From positions 1 through 64,000 of the forward strand of contig CAWARA010000016.1 of NCBI GenBank assembly GCA_963784195.1: a stretch of DNA of 64,000 bases, written 5' to 3'. The notes below the pieces were generated by a model, which was given only the letters and a program-made list of their open reading frames with translations, was not told where the DNA came from and searched no databases. This document shows positions 9,523 to 19,578 of this stretch, one piece after another. This DNA comes from CAVQAH01 sp963784195. GTDB taxonomy: Bacteria > Acidobacteriota > Vicinamibacteria > Vicinamibacterales > 2-12-FULL-66-21. Made by a program: the position numbers and the translations under genes. The stretch's first letter is position 1, and every line of letters begins with the position of its first letter.

Positions 9523-10340
9523 ATGGAGACACTCGCACAACCGGATGAAGTGATGAGCCGTGTCACGTCGAAGGACGGAACCACGATCGCCTTCGAACGG
9601 TCCGGCAATGGGCCGGCGCTGATCGTCGTGGACGGGGCACTCTGCAGCCGCGCCTTCGGCCCGTCGCCGAAGCTTGCACCCCTGCTGGCGCGGCATTTCA
9701 CCGTCTACATCTACGACCGCCGCGGGCGCGGAGGGAGTGGCGACACGCAGCCGTATTCACCCGCGCGCGAGGTTGAGGATATCGCCGCGCTCATTGAGAC
9801 TGCGGGCGGCTCGGCGGCTCTTCTCGGGTTGTCGTCAGGCGGAGCGCTGGCGCTGGAAGCGGCCGCCAGCGGTCTCGCGGTCACGAGCGTCGTCGCCTAC
9901 GAACCGCCCTACGTGGACGACACTGGCGAACGTGGCGGTGCCGCGCACGAGGGTCGACTCAGGCGCCTGCTCGCAGAAGGAAACCGCGGCGGCGCGGTGA
10001 AGTACTTCATGAAGGACATGGTCGGGGCGCCGGCGGCCATTGTCGTGATGTTGCGTCTGATGCCGTGGATCTGGCGCAAGCTCCAGGCGGTTGCCCATAC
10101 GCTTCCCTACGACGCGGCGGTCATGACCGCGTTCAGGATTCCGCGGGAACGCTTCTCGTCGATCGGCGTTCCGACACTGGTGATGAATGGGTCGAAGAGC
10201 GACGCCAGGCTACGCGACGCGGCGCGAGCAATTGCGGAAGCCATTCCCGCCGCGCGTTACCGCGAACTGGACGGGGCAGACGCACAACGTGAAGCCCGAT
10301 GTCCTGGTGCCCGCAGTGGTGGAGGTACTTCACCGTGTAG
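9523..10340 (+). CDS. Alpha/beta hydrolase (one frameshift near the C-terminus)
   Basis: A cytoplasmic alpha/beta-hydrolase of about 270 residues. It has an oxyanion segment (VVDGALCSRAF), DRRGRGGSG at 65-73 and a nucleophile elbow GLSSGG (Ser104). An extra G in the run at 10275-10278 breaks the frame. Removing it gives YRELDGQTHNVKPDVLVPAV, where QTHNV supplies the catalytic His. In that frame the stop is at 10462, inside the convergent gene; a stop at 10338-10340 in the third frame is where homologues would end, so the exact 3' end is uncertain. Substrate unknown. Confidence 0.75.
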
Positions 10341-12072
10341 GTACCCCACTCCGCCTCTTGAACCGGGCCTCGATCCACTCGCTCACGATCGTGAGCACGA
10401 CAGGAGACATCGTCTCGGCGATATCCGCGTACTCGCCAATTGCGCCGGTCTTCGCGGTTTGAAACAGGTGGTTGAGCCCATCGATCTTTCGGATCGTGAC
10501 GTCCGTGTTGTGCGCGAGCGCGCCCTTGATGGCTGCGAGATTTTCGTCGGCGGGCACCTGACGATCGAGTGAGCCGTTCAGCGCTAGAACTGGCACGTTG
10601 ATGCGCGACAGAGTGGCAGCCGGCTTGTACTGCAGGAAGTAGCGGAACCAGTCGCTCGCAAGGTGCTGCACGAGCGCCTCACGCCGCGACTCGATGCTCT
10701 TCAGCGTTGCGAGCGCGTCCGGCGTCAGCACGCCGCGCACGCGTGTCCGCGCATCGTCCGCATTCGCAGATTTCGTCACGGCCGCGAAGATGTCGGTCAT
10801 GATCGGCTCCATACGCGCGAGGTCCGCTTCCGACAATCCCTGCGACAGTCCCAAGAGCCGCTGCTGCGAGAGCGCGAGGTGCATCAGGTCGGTTCCGGGA
10901 CCGGCGAGCAGGACGATGAAACGGACATCGGCGTTGTCTCGAGCGGCGAGTGGCGCGACCATCCCGCCCTCGCTGTGGCCAACGAGGCCGACCGCGTCGC
11001 GATCGATATCAACCCGCGTGCGCAGGAAGCTGACGGCGGCCCTGGCGTCCGTGGCGAAATCGGCCGAGGTCGATGACGCAAAGTCACCTGTAGATTTGCC
11101 CACGCCACGATCGTCGAAGCGCAACACTGCGACGCCGCGGCGGGTCAGGTGATCGGCGAGCACGGCAAAAGGCTTGTGACCGAGCAGCGTCTCATCGCGA
11201 TCCTGCGCACCCGAGCCCGTGATCAGGACCGCGGCAGGAAATGGTCCCGCGCCTTCGGGCATCGTCAGGGTGCCAGCGAGGGTCACACCGCTCGCCGCGG
11301 AGTTTCTGAACGTGACCTCTTCCGCACGATAGGGGAACGGCGGCTTCGGCATCTGCGGACGCGGACGCGCTTCGCGTTCGGCGGATGCTGACGTTCGCAC
11401 GAACGCGACCTCGACGTCCGGCTGACCCGGCAGCGTCCAATTCCCGCGAAAGCGCGTGCCGTCGTCAGCCAACGTTCCGGTGAAGCGAGCGCCCGACGCC
11501 GGCACAGAGAAGCTGACGGTCTGCGCCTGGCGCGAGAGCCCCGCGACCGGCAAGCCGATGGCTCCGAGGTCAGGTGAATCGAACGTGGCGATCGTGCCGC
11601 GCTGGTTTGTCGTCGTGACGCGCAGCACCAGGCGAAGATCGACGCCGTTGCGCGTAACCGACCCCTGCCATCGGCCGTCGAGTCCCTCGAGGATTGGCCT
11701 TGCCGGCGGCAGGCCGCGCCGGAGCGTCATCGGCATGCTGGCGCCCTGCATGAAAGCACCAGACCAGTGTTGCTCGGCTTCGCTCCACTCGCCTTCGTAC
11801 GAAATCTGCGCGGGCTTCAACGTGAATACGAGACGGCCGCCGCTCATCGCGACGCTGGTCAGTGGAGTCTTTCGTGCGCCCTGATCGATGCTTTCCATCT
11901 CGCCACGGAGCCCGCCATTTTCACCTTCCGCGATGGTGATGATCAGCGTCATGGGTCCAAGCGGTGACTGGATCACGCCGTGCCAGTCGCCCACCACGGT
12001 GGTCTGAGCATGAACGGGAAGAGTGACGAGCAACAAGACGAGTCCCCAACCGATCGCGCGAATGATCCGCAT
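10330..12072 (-). CDS. Secreted alpha/beta hydrolase with N-terminal beta domain
   Basis: A 580-residue exported hydrolase. The signal peptide (WGLVLLLVTLPVHA, residues 9-22) precedes two related beta-rich segments (about 25-125 and 130-228, both containing GDW/GRW...GS) and then a Hydrolase_4/serine-aminopeptidase-like domain. The triad is visible: Ser367 in GHSEGG, Asp504 in NGSLD, His536 in GLNHLFQ. The upstream promoter at 12134-12162 is nearly identical to that of the arsR-like gene at 39640, suggesting shared repression. It is convergent with the preceding hydrolase. Natural substrate unknown; probably esters or peptides in the periplasm. Confidence 0.85.
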   Translation of the reverse strand: MRIIRAIGWGLVLLLVTLPVHAQTTVVGDWHGVIQSPLGPMTLIITIAEGENGGLRGEMESIDQGARKTPLTSVAMSGGRLVFTLKPAQISYEGEWSEAEQHWSGAFMQGASMPMTLRRGLPPARPILEGLDGRWQGSVTRNGVDLRLVLRVTTTNQRGTIATFDSPDLGAIGLPVAGLSRQAQTVSFSVPASGARFTGTLADDGTRFRGNWTLPGQPDVEVAFVRTSASAEREARPRPQMPKPPFPYRAEEVTFRNSAASGVTLAGTLTMPEGAGPFPAAVLITGSGAQDRDETLLGHKPFAVLADHLTRRGVAVLRFDDRGVGKSTGDFASSTSADFATDARAAVSFLRTRVDIDRDAVGLVGHSEGGMVAPLAARDNADVRFIVLLAGPGTDLMHLALSQQRLLGLSQGLSEADLARMEPIMTDIFAAVTKSANADDARTRVRGVLTPDALATLKSIESRREALVQHLASDWFRYFLQYKPAATLSRINVPVLALNGSLDRQVPADENLAAIKGALAHNTDVTIRKIDGLNHLFQTAKTGAIGEYADIAETMSPVVLTIVSEWIEARFKRRSGVPTR

Positions 12073-12133
12073 GACACCAGCTCCTTCGGGAGATGCAGTC
12101 CACTAATGCTCTCGATGATCTGCCAATAGTTGA

Positions 12134-12162
12134 TATTTAGCTAATCATCGAAATATTGTCAA
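12134..12162 (-). promoter_or_regulatory. Sigma-70-type promoter with putative ArsR-family operator
   Basis: Read on the minus strand, TTGACA (12157-12162) is followed after exactly 17 nt by TAAATA (12134-12139). The spacer contains GATGATTAGC, and with the -10 makes the near-palindrome ATTAGCTAAAT. The same -35, -10 and most of the spacer occur at 39648-39676 ahead of the ArsR-type gene. The -10 lies about 60 bp upstream of the hydrolase ATG at 12072. Confidence 0.7.
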
Positions 12163-12332
12163 GCACTGCCTCGAGCGCGAGCCACCGGCTGCAGCCCGTC
12201 GGTAGGAGCGATCCCCCGGCGATGGGAGCCAACTCCTGACCAGCGGCACGCGGGGAGCACTCCGCGGACAGAACACGATGACTGCCCGTCCATGCAGTGC
12301 ACATCGTCGTCTAAATCGGCGGAGGTTCGGAC

Positions 12333-13181
12333 TTGCCACACCCATTCGTGACCCCCATCCTCGCGATGATCCTGGGCGTGCAGATGCACGGCGGCATGGT
12401 GATGTTTCATTACCCACGCTGGTCGCCCGATGGCCGCTGGCTGGTCCTGACGACGAACGTTGACGGCGGAGCCGACGAGGAAGTGTGGATTGTGTCGAAA
12501 GATGGCGCGACGCGACGCCGTCTGACCAGCAACGATGCCGGAGACACGGCCGCCGATTGGGCGCCAGACGGGCGGTCGATCATCTTCGAAAGACAGACGC
12601 CTGCCGGCGTCAAGTCGCTGGTGATGGACCTGGACGGAGCCAACGTGCGCGACTACGTGCCCGATTCGCAGCGACTCAAGCAGTTGCGACTGATGGCCGG
12701 CGATCTAGTGGTCGAGGAACGGGCGACAAGCGACGGTCAAGCGGTCTACGTGCGCGACTCGAATGGCAACCGACGGATTGGGAACGCTCGCTGGAGTGAG
12801 CAGCCGGCGATCTCGCCGGATGGCCGCCACGTCGTGTTCGAAGAACGCCAGGATCCCCATGAGATCCTGGCGTCCAACATTGTCCTGTGGGACTCGAAGA
12901 CGAACGTGTCGAAGATCGTATCCCGTGGGACGGACCCATCGTGGTCCCCTGATGGCAACATGCTGATGTTCAAGGTTCCGGCGGCCAACAACGAGCTGCA
13001 AATCGTTACCTTCGATGTGTCGACGCGTTTAACGCGGGTGGTGTCGGCCGGAGTCCACCCGCAATTCTCCCCTGACGGGACCGAGGTCGCCTTCATGACG
13101 AACGATCCGAACCGCACGGATGTCTACATCGTGCGTGTCGACGGATCCGCGAAACGCTGCCTGACCTGCGGCTGGCAGTAA
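12333..13181 (+). CDS. TolB/PD40 beta-propeller protein
   Basis: A protein of about 270-282 residues made almost entirely of PD40 (WD40-like) blades: RWSPDGRWLVL, DWAPDGRSIIFE, AISPDGRHVVFEE, SWSPDGNMLMFK and QFSPDGTEVAFM. That is enough for a five- to six-bladed propeller. The first residues (FVTPILAMILG) are hydrophobic and could be a signal. TTG at 12333 is the longest start; ATG at 12366 is an alternative. It has no kinase domain, unlike the gene at 3-2394. It may bind a periplasmic protein or glycan; function not assignable. Confidence 0.7.
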   Translation: MPHPFVTPILAMILGVQMHGGMVMFHYPRWSPDGRWLVLTTNVDGGADEEVWIVSKDGATRRRLTSNDAGDTAADWAPDGRSIIFERQTPAGVKSLVMDLDGANVRDYVPDSQRLKQLRLMAGDLVVEERATSDGQAVYVRDSNGNRRIGNARWSEQPAISPDGRHVVFEERQDPHEILASNIVLWDSKTNVSKIVSRGTDPSWSPDGNMLMFKVPAANNELQIVTFDVSTRLTRVVSAGVHPQFSPDGTEVAFMTNDPNRTDVYIVRVDGSAKRCLTCGWQ

Positions 13182-13324
13182 AGCGCGCGTGAAGCGCCCC
13201 GCTTCATTTCTTTCTGAAACGTCCCGCGCGACCATTTTGGGTGTTGACACGTCACCACGCCTGGTCAACTATGCGCCGTTGACGGACCCCATGTATACCT
13301 CGCGCATCACTCACCATCGCTCTC

Positions 13325-15266
13325 GTGCTGATCTGCTTGACGTATCTCTTCGCATTCGAGACGCCCCGACCGGCAGCTCAGGTCGAGCAGCGGCATCCTC
13401 TCGATCCGCTGACTGAAGCGGAAATCAATGCCGCTGTCGGCGTTCTCAGCGCCGCGCCTGGGTACCCCGACAACGCGCTGTTTGCAACGATCGTCTTGAA
13501 GGAGCCGGCGAAGAGCGAGGTTCTGTCGTACGCGCCAGGCCGGGCGATCGCTCGCCAGGCATTCGCGGTGATTCTGGATCGTCGGCAAAATCGGACGATC
13601 GAGGCGGTCGTCGATCTCGAGACGACTCGCGTCGCGTCCTGGAACGAGGTCAAGGGGGTCCAGCCGGTCGTGCTCGAGGCGGAGCACGAAGTGCTCGTTC
13701 GGGTCGTGAAGAGCGATGCGCGCTGGCTGGAGTCGATGCGCAAACGCGGGGTCAACAATCCGGACGATGTGCAGATCGACTACTGGGCGGTAGGACAGGT
13801 CGCGCCGCAGTATCAGAGCCGGCGTCTGCTTCGTGCGGTGTCCTACTTCAAGGGCAACTCCACAAATTTCTACGGCCGCCCGATTGAAGGGGTCGGCGTC
13901 CTCGTGGACATGAACGCGGAGAGGGTCGTCGAATTCGTCGACACCGGGGCGCTGCCGCTCCCTCCGGCGAGTCAAGAGCTGGACGAGAAATCGACAGGAG
14001 TGCGCGAGGCGCCGAAGGCGCTGACCATCGCGCAACCCGATGGCGCGAGCTTCACGGTTTCAGGCCAGGAGATTCGCTGGCAGAAATGGCGCTTCCGCTA
14101 CACGATGCACCCGCGCGAAGGCCTGGTCCTCCACACGGTCGGCTACGAAGATGAGGGACGTGTTCGTCCCATCATGTATCGCGCGTCCATCTCCGAGATG
14201 GCTGTGCCGTACGGCGATCCCGACCGGAACTGGCGCTGGCGCAGCGCATTCGACGTCGGCGAGTATGGCATGGGGCGTTTGGCCAGCCCCATCGAAGCGA
14301 ATACCGACGCGCCCTCGAACGCCAGGCTCATCGACGTCACCTTCGCCGGAGACAACGGCCGTGCCTACGTCTTGCCGCGAGCCGTCGGCATTTACGAGCG
14401 CGACGGCGGCATGCTGTGGAAGCACTACGAATCGGTACTCGAAGACCAACGAGTCGCGCCGCGCGCGGGAACTGGTGATCTTCTTCATCGCCACCATCGG
14501 CAACTACGACTACGCGATCAACTGGATCTTCCACCAGGACGGCGTCCTCGAGCTCGACGCCGCGCTGACCGGCATCATGCTGCCGAAAGGTGTACGCGAG
14601 CAGAAAGCGACCGGCCACGGCGCATCCGAGAAGTCAGCGCATCTCGTGTCGGCCAACGTCGTGGCGCCGCATCACCAGCACTTCTTCAACTTCAGGCTCG
14701 ATTTCGACGTGGATGGACCGGTCAACTCGATCTACGAGATGAACACCCGCGCGCTACCGGCCGGACCCGCGAACCCGTCGCTGAACGGGATGATCATGGA
14801 GGAAACAACACTTCGAACCGAGGCCGAAGCGCAGCGTCAGATGCACATGGGATCGGCGCGGACGTGGGCCATCAAGAATCCGGACGCGCAGAACGCGCTC
14901 GGCCATCACACCAGCTACATCCTGGTGCCAGGTGTGAATTCAATTCCGTACATCGCCGCGACGTCGCAGGTGCGGCGGCGTGCCGCCTTCATCAATCGTC
15001 ACTTCTGGGCGACACGCTACCACGGCGACGAGATGTATGCCGCCGGTTCGTATCCCAACCAGAGCCGCGGCGGCGCCGGGCTTCCCAAGTGGGTCGCCAA
15101 CAACGAGCCACTGTCCAGGCAGGACGTTGTCGTCTGGTACACGATGGGCATCACGCACATCCCGCGTCCGGAGGAATGGCCGGTGATGCCGGTCACCCAC
15201 GTCGGGTTCAAGATGATCCCAGGCGGGTTCTTCTCGCGCAATCCCGCCCTCGACGTGCCGAGATAG
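13325..15266 (+). CDS. Copper amine oxidase (primary-amine oxidase, one frameshift)
   Basis: Oxidises primary amines to aldehydes with release of ammonia and H2O2. The topaquinone motif GNYDY lies in VIFFIATIGNYDYAINWIF. Copper ligands are seen in APHHQHFFNFRLDFDVDG and in MPVTHVGFKMIPGG. N2/N3-type domains occupy the first half. An extra C at 14446-14447 breaks the frame; removing it gives LEDNESRRARELV, the family consensus. The first codons (LICLTYLFAF) look like part of a signal peptide; GTG at 13325 is the longest start, and the frame stays open upstream to 13283 without an ATG, so the N-terminus is uncertain. Confidence 0.88.
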
Positions 15267-15390
15267 GGGGGTCAGGTCTTGAATGTCAGCGAAATTCACG
15301 ACCGGGGACAGGTCGGGGCTGCGAAACCTGCGGGAACGTGGACCTGACCCCAGTGACGTGAAAAATGCTGCGATTCAAGACCTGACCCCC
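15267..15390. repeat. MITE/REP-like element with perfect 18-bp inverted ends
   Basis: GGGGGTCAGGTCTTGAAT at 15267-15284 is repeated as its exact reverse complement at 15373-15390. The 124-bp unit fills nearly all the gap between the amine oxidase stop (15266) and the next start (15414). Internal variants of CAGGTC and GACCTGACCCC are also present. Such ends resemble short non-autonomous elements mobilised by Y1/REP-associated transposases; that link is inferred. Confidence 0.7.
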
Positions 15391-15413
15391 GCCGCACATG
15401 TGAGGCGACATTT

Positions 15414-16376
15414 GTGAAGGAACGAATTCTCGGTTGCCTCAAAGGCATTGCAAGCGGCGACGCGATCGGCAAGCAAACCGAGATGCTCTCGCGCGAGGAC
15501 GTCGCCCGTTGGTATCCCGACGGCATCCGTGGATTCGAAGGAGCGCCAGGCGCTGTCATCCCCCGCTATGCCGGCAACAGCAAGCACGAGTGGGTGATCG
15601 GTGAAACGACTGACGACACCGAGCGGACGATCGCTGTCGCACGCGCGATTCTCCAGGATGGCGAGGTCCGGCACGCCAGCGTGGGCCGGGAACTGCTTAC
15701 GTGCCGGAAGAGTGTCCATCCCGGTGTCAAATCGCTTTGGGAATTCCACCAGTCCGGCGATGCGGCACGGGTAACCGTTGACCACGACGGCTGCGGCGCG
15801 GCCATCGGCGTGGCCCCCGTGGGCATGCTGTTCAAGCCGGCGCAATTCGAGCAGATCGTCGCGGGTGCGCGAGAAGCATCCATATCAACGCACGGCGGTC
15901 CGCTGGCGCTCGCCGCGTCGGCCGCGACGGCTGCGGCCGTATCCGCTGCGATCGATGGCGCAGGCGCGGACGATATCGTCGATCTCGCGCAGCGTGCAGC
16001 CGCGCGGGCCGAATTCGAACGGACAGGATCAATGGATGCCGTCTTCGCACACGCGGTTCGTACCATCCACAGCGACTTGTGTCGTTGGCCGGAGCTCACG
16101 GCCGCGAATGTCGCCGCGACGTACTTCCCGAGGGATCCGCTGACGATTGTGCCGCTCGCGATTGCACTAGCGACCGTGATGACGTCGGCGCAGTCGGCGA
16201 TCCTCCTGGCCGCCAACATCGGCGGAGACAGTGACTCGGTGGCGTCCATCGCAGCTGGGATTCTCGGTGCGCGCTTCCCTGACTCGGTGAATGAGGATTG
16301 GTACTGCGTAGTCGAGACGATCAATGACCATCGTCTGGGGCCCCTCGGTGATGCTCTGAGTGCCCTTCGTTCCTGA
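15414..16376 (+). CDS. ADP-ribosylglycohydrolase family protein
   Basis: A 320-residue DraG/ARH-type hydrolase expected to remove ADP-ribose from proteins or small molecules using two Mg2+ ions. Metal-binding motifs are TDDTE (66-70) and GGDSDSVA (270-277). The N-terminal RILGCLKGIASGDAIGKQTE is also typical of the family. GTG at 15414 is the start. No ADP-ribosyltransferase is visible nearby, so the substrate is unknown; metabolic ADP-ribosyl clean-up is as likely as a regulatory role. Confidence 0.88.
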   Translation: MKERILGCLKGIASGDAIGKQTEMLSREDVARWYPDGIRGFEGAPGAVIPRYAGNSKHEWVIGETTDDTERTIAVARAILQDGEVRHASVGRELLTCRKSVHPGVKSLWEFHQSGDAARVTVDHDGCGAAIGVAPVGMLFKPAQFEQIVAGAREASISTHGGPLALAASAATAAAVSAAIDGAGADDIVDLAQRAAARAEFERTGSMDAVFAHAVRTIHSDLCRWPELTAANVAATYFPRDPLTIVPLAIALATVMTSAQSAILLAANIGGDSDSVASIAAGILGARFPDSVNEDWYCVVETINDHRLGPLGDALSALRS

Positions 16377-16551
16377 CTGACACACAAATTGCGGCCGACC
16401 CGACGCCCGGTTTCGGAGCCGGATGCCGAGGTCCCGATGGATACTCCGGCCGCGCGCTAATGCCCACATAACCAGAGTCGATTTGACGCCGGCGCCCGTG
16501 CCGGATACAACGCCCATTGACCGTCCGTACGACGAGATCAAGGAGTGGGCG

Positions 16552-18129
16552 ATGCAAGGCATTCGTGTGTGCACAGCCGCGGTGCTGACGGCGGCGGTTG
16601 CGTTTGGCGCGACGTATCAGGCGCAACAAGGCACGGCCGGCCGCGCGCTGGCGGCGGAGCATTGGCCGAACCTCGGGATCGACGTCCAGGAGATCCTCCT
16701 CGACAACGGATTCCGGGTTCTCGTCGTCGAGGATCGCCGGGTGCCCCGCGTCGCGGCCTCCTTGTATTACCGCATCGGCGCCCTCCAGGAAGGCTACGGC
16801 GAGCATGGCTCGACTCACTTCCTCGAACATGCCATCCATCAGGGAACGACGACGGTAGGGGTGAAAGACGTAAGGGCTGACCGCGCAGTGCTGCGAACGA
16901 TCTATGAGACGGAGCAGGCGCTGCTCGAAGAGCGGAACGCCCACCGCAACAGCCTTCGCGAGCGCGGCGTGTTCTTCGACGAAGGGGACTGGCCGAGCAA
17001 CCCGGCGATCGACAAGCTCCGGCAGCGGCTCTATGAGCTCGAGGACGAGCAGGCGAAGAACCGCATCTTCTGGGAGGAATACAACTGGTACAGGCGCCAC
17101 GGCGGCATCATGCGGCACACGGATCCGGTCCCTGCGAACACCGGAAACGAAATGATGCGCATCGAAGTGGATCTGCCGCGCGAACGCCTCGAGCTGTTCT
17201 TCCGGCTGGAAGCGGACCGCATGGTGAACGCGGTGCTTCGCGGATGGGAGGCGCAGCGTTTCACAGTGCTCGAGCAGTTCTTCGTCCTGCAGCGCTACGA
17301 CGGCGGCCGCTTCCAGGAGGCACTGAACGGTGTGGCCACCGTGGCGCACCCGATCGGCATCCACACGGGCGGGCACTTTCGCGATCACGCGTACTGGAAC
17401 CGCGCCAGCATGCTTCGCCTCTACGACCAGTACATCGTCCCCAACAACGCGACGCTGACGCTCGTTGGCGACGTGACGCCGGACGGCGTGCGAACGCTGG
17501 CGGAGAAATATTTCGGGCGAGTGCCGCGAGGGCCGTCGCCGCCGGCGCAGATGGACGTCGAGGTCGAGCCGCCGCCGGGTGGAGCGATCAGGTTCGACTG
17601 GATGGAGCCGCTCGATCCGCAGGTCATCGTGCGCTACCGCATTCCGGGGGTCGGGCATGCCGATCGTCCCGTGTTCGACCTCGTGGCCCGGCTGCTGCGC
17701 AGCGCACCTCTGCAGGTTAGCGCGTCGCAGAACGGATCGCCCTCGACGCTGACGTTGCAGGCCCGCGCGACGCGTGATGAGGATCTCGCGGCGATCGAAC
17801 AGACGGCACTCGCGGCTGTCGAGCGCCTGCGGAGCGGCCCGATCGATGAGGCCGCACTCGCGCGCGCCAAACGCGAGCTGCGCTTCGACTGGGAGCTGCA
17901 GCGAACCGAACGCGGCAGCCTGGCCACGCAACTCGGTACCTTTGCCACGTCAGATGAGTGGCGAACGCTGGGGGCCTATATGGAAGCGCGCGACCGCGCC
18001 ACAGCCGGCGACATTCAGCGCGTGGCGCAGCGGTACCTCGTGCCGTCGAATCAGCTGATCGCCACGACGCGCCGAAATCCTCACGCGCAGCTCACGCCGG
18101 TCACGCCCCTGCAAGGTGGTGCGCGATGA
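16552..18129 (+). CDS. M16 zinc metallopeptidase, catalytic subunit
   Basis: A secreted insulinase/pitrilysin-family peptidase of 525 residues. A signal-like N-terminus (AAVLTAAVAFGA) precedes the inverted zinc motif HFLEH (His89, Glu92, His93), with Glu220 in LEADRM as third ligand. The HXXEH-to-Glu distance is about 50 residues longer than the usual 74-76, because of a charged, coiled-coil-like insert (residues about 105-180). The C-terminal half is the M16_C domain. It overlaps the next M16-like gene by 4 bp (ATGA), the normal arrangement for a catalytic/non-catalytic heterodimer. ATG at 16552 begins the signal. Confidence 0.88.
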   Translation: MQGIRVCTAAVLTAAVAFGATYQAQQGTAGRALAAEHWPNLGIDVQEILLDNGFRVLVVEDRRVPRVAASLYYRIGALQEGYGEHGSTHFLEHAIHQGTTTVGVKDVRADRAVLRTIYETEQALLEERNAHRNSLRERGVFFDEGDWPSNPAIDKLRQRLYELEDEQAKNRIFWEEYNWYRRHGGIMRHTDPVPANTGNEMMRIEVDLPRERLELFFRLEADRMVNAVLRGWEAQRFTVLEQFFVLQRYDGGRFQEALNGVATVAHPIGIHTGGHFRDHAYWNRASMLRLYDQYIVPNNATLTLVGDVTPDGVRTLAEKYFGRVPRGPSPPAQMDVEVEPPPGGAIRFDWMEPLDPQVIVRYRIPGVGHADRPVFDLVARLLRSAPLQVSASQNGSPSTLTLQARATRDEDLAAIEQTALAAVERLRSGPIDEAALARAKRELRFDWELQRTERGSLATQLGTFATSDEWRTLGAYMEARDRATAGDIQRVAQRYLVPSNQLIATTRRNPHAQLTPVTPLQGGAR

Positions 18130-19577
18130 CTTCCCTTCTCAGACTCGTCATCGTCGTCATCGTCATGAGTGTTGCTGCCGGTTGCCGGAAAGCCGCGACG
18201 TCCACCGGCGAGTTGCTGCCTGGCCGCTCGCGCCCGCTGCTGGAGCACGGATGGGCGCATCCCCGCGATCTGGCGTTTGCTGCGAACAGCTTTCAGCCGC
18301 CCGACGCAAAGTCATCGCTGGTGACCACGGCGAGCGGGCTCCGCGCTTACGTCGTCGCTGCGGATGGCGATCCGGTGACGCAGATCGTCGCCGCCATTCC
18401 GATCGGGCCTGCCCGAGAGCGTGCCGACGAGGCGGGCGCATCGGAACTGATCTCGCGGCTACTGCAGCAAGACATCGGTCAACGCCTCGGTCCGGACTTC
18501 GTCGGGCGGCTGCAAGTCGAGCAGGATCCCGACGTCACCCGCATATCCGTGCAAACGTTCGCAAACGACTGGCGGCCGGCACTCGCGGCGATCGTCAGCG
18601 CTCTTCGCGACGCGCGGTTCGATCCGGCAGCCATCGACGCGTACCGCACCGGCGCCGGTTACACGCGCCCGACGAGAAACCTCGGAGGCGCAGGATTTCG
18701 CCCCGCTGTCGAGCTCGCGCGCCTCTCAGCCAGCCGCCCGATCGCGCCGCCGGACGCCGGTCTTCAGATACGCACCGAAGCCGTCGACGCAATCAGGTCG
18801 AGGGCCCTCGGGCCGCAGTCCATCGTGTTGGGTATCGGTGGAGGCATAGCGCGCTCGGATGTCGAGGCGGCACTCAATGAGCTGACCGCGAAATGGTCAG
18901 GCGCTCCCGCCGTCGCGGACTCGTCTCCGATCGAAACCGTGACCAAGACAGGCGAGCGGTTCCTCGCCATTGACGAGCCCGGCTTCACGACGTGGCTCGC
19001 CGTCGGGCACCCCATGCCCGCGCTCGCACCGTCCGACGAGGCGCCGGTTGCCGTCATGGCTCAGATCCTGAACATCAGGCTGAACATCGTGATTCGTGAG
19101 ATCCGCGGCCTCGCGAATCAGGCCGTACTGCAGGTGCCGGCGACAACGCGCACGCCCGGCCTGTTACACGTTCGCTCGGGAGCGCGGTCCGAGTCCATCG
19201 CGCCGATCGTGAAGTACGCAAAGGAAGAGCTCTCGCGGATTCGCGAACAGGCTGGAACGCCGACAGCCGACGAGCTCGAACAAGCGAAGGGCGGGCTCGT
19301 GCTCAGCCAGTGGCAGCGTTCACTCGATGGCGCGCGCGCAGCCAGCGCGACTTTCGCAGTCGAGACGGTCCAGAATGGTTCGCTCGACCGGTTGCATCGG
19401 TGGCCGGAGTCCGTCCGCGCCGTGACTGGCGAGCAAGTGCAGGCGGCCGCGGCGAAGTACATCCACCCTGACAAGCTCGTGACCGTCCTGATCGGTCAGC
19501 TCGATGCCGTTCGCAACGCCCGGCATCCGCGCTGGCCAGCAACGCTCGAGGAACTGTCGCGAGGAGGCTCACGGTAG
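18126..19577 (+). CDS. M16-family partner subunit, lipoprotein, non-catalytic
   Basis: A 483-residue partner of the preceding peptidase. The N-terminus LVIVVIVMSVAAGC carries a lipobox, so it is probably membrane-anchored. M16-like fold segments are present (ERADEAGASELISRLLQQ, the usual place of the zinc motif), but there is no HXXEH, so it should be a structural or substrate-positioning subunit. The arginine-rich middle and C-terminal KYIHPDKLVTVLIGQ match M16_C. It is translationally coupled to the upstream gene. Ends 1 bp before the stop of the convergent gene at 19579. Confidence 0.82.
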   Translation: MTSLLRLVIVVIVMSVAAGCRKAATSTGELLPGRSRPLLEHGWAHPRDLAFAANSFQPPDAKSSLVTTASGLRAYVVAADGDPVTQIVAAIPIGPARERADEAGASELISRLLQQDIGQRLGPDFVGRLQVEQDPDVTRISVQTFANDWRPALAAIVSALRDARFDPAAIDAYRTGAGYTRPTRNLGGAGFRPAVELARLSASRPIAPPDAGLQIRTEAVDAIRSRALGPQSIVLGIGGGIARSDVEAALNELTAKWSGAPAVADSSPIETVTKTGERFLAIDEPGFTTWLAVGHPMPALAPSDEAPVAVMAQILNIRLNIVIREIRGLANQAVLQVPATTRTPGLLHVRSGARSESIAPIVKYAKEELSRIREQAGTPTADELEQAKGGLVLSQWQRSLDGARAASATFAVETVQNGSLDRLHRWPESVRAVTGEQVQAAAAKYIHPDKLVTVLIGQLDAVRNARHPRWPATLEELSRGGSR

Positions 19578-19578
19578 C

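Noticed and set aside
1994..14447. Programmed +1 ribosomal frameshifting
   Set aside because: Sites occur in unrelated genes without slippery-sequence context or downstream structure; random insertions in G/C runs explain them better.
16321..17931. Long minus-strand open frame of 536 codons
   Set aside because: It lies opposite the M16 peptidase gene, is extremely rich in Arg/His, and has no recognisable domain; it is a codon-bias shadow.
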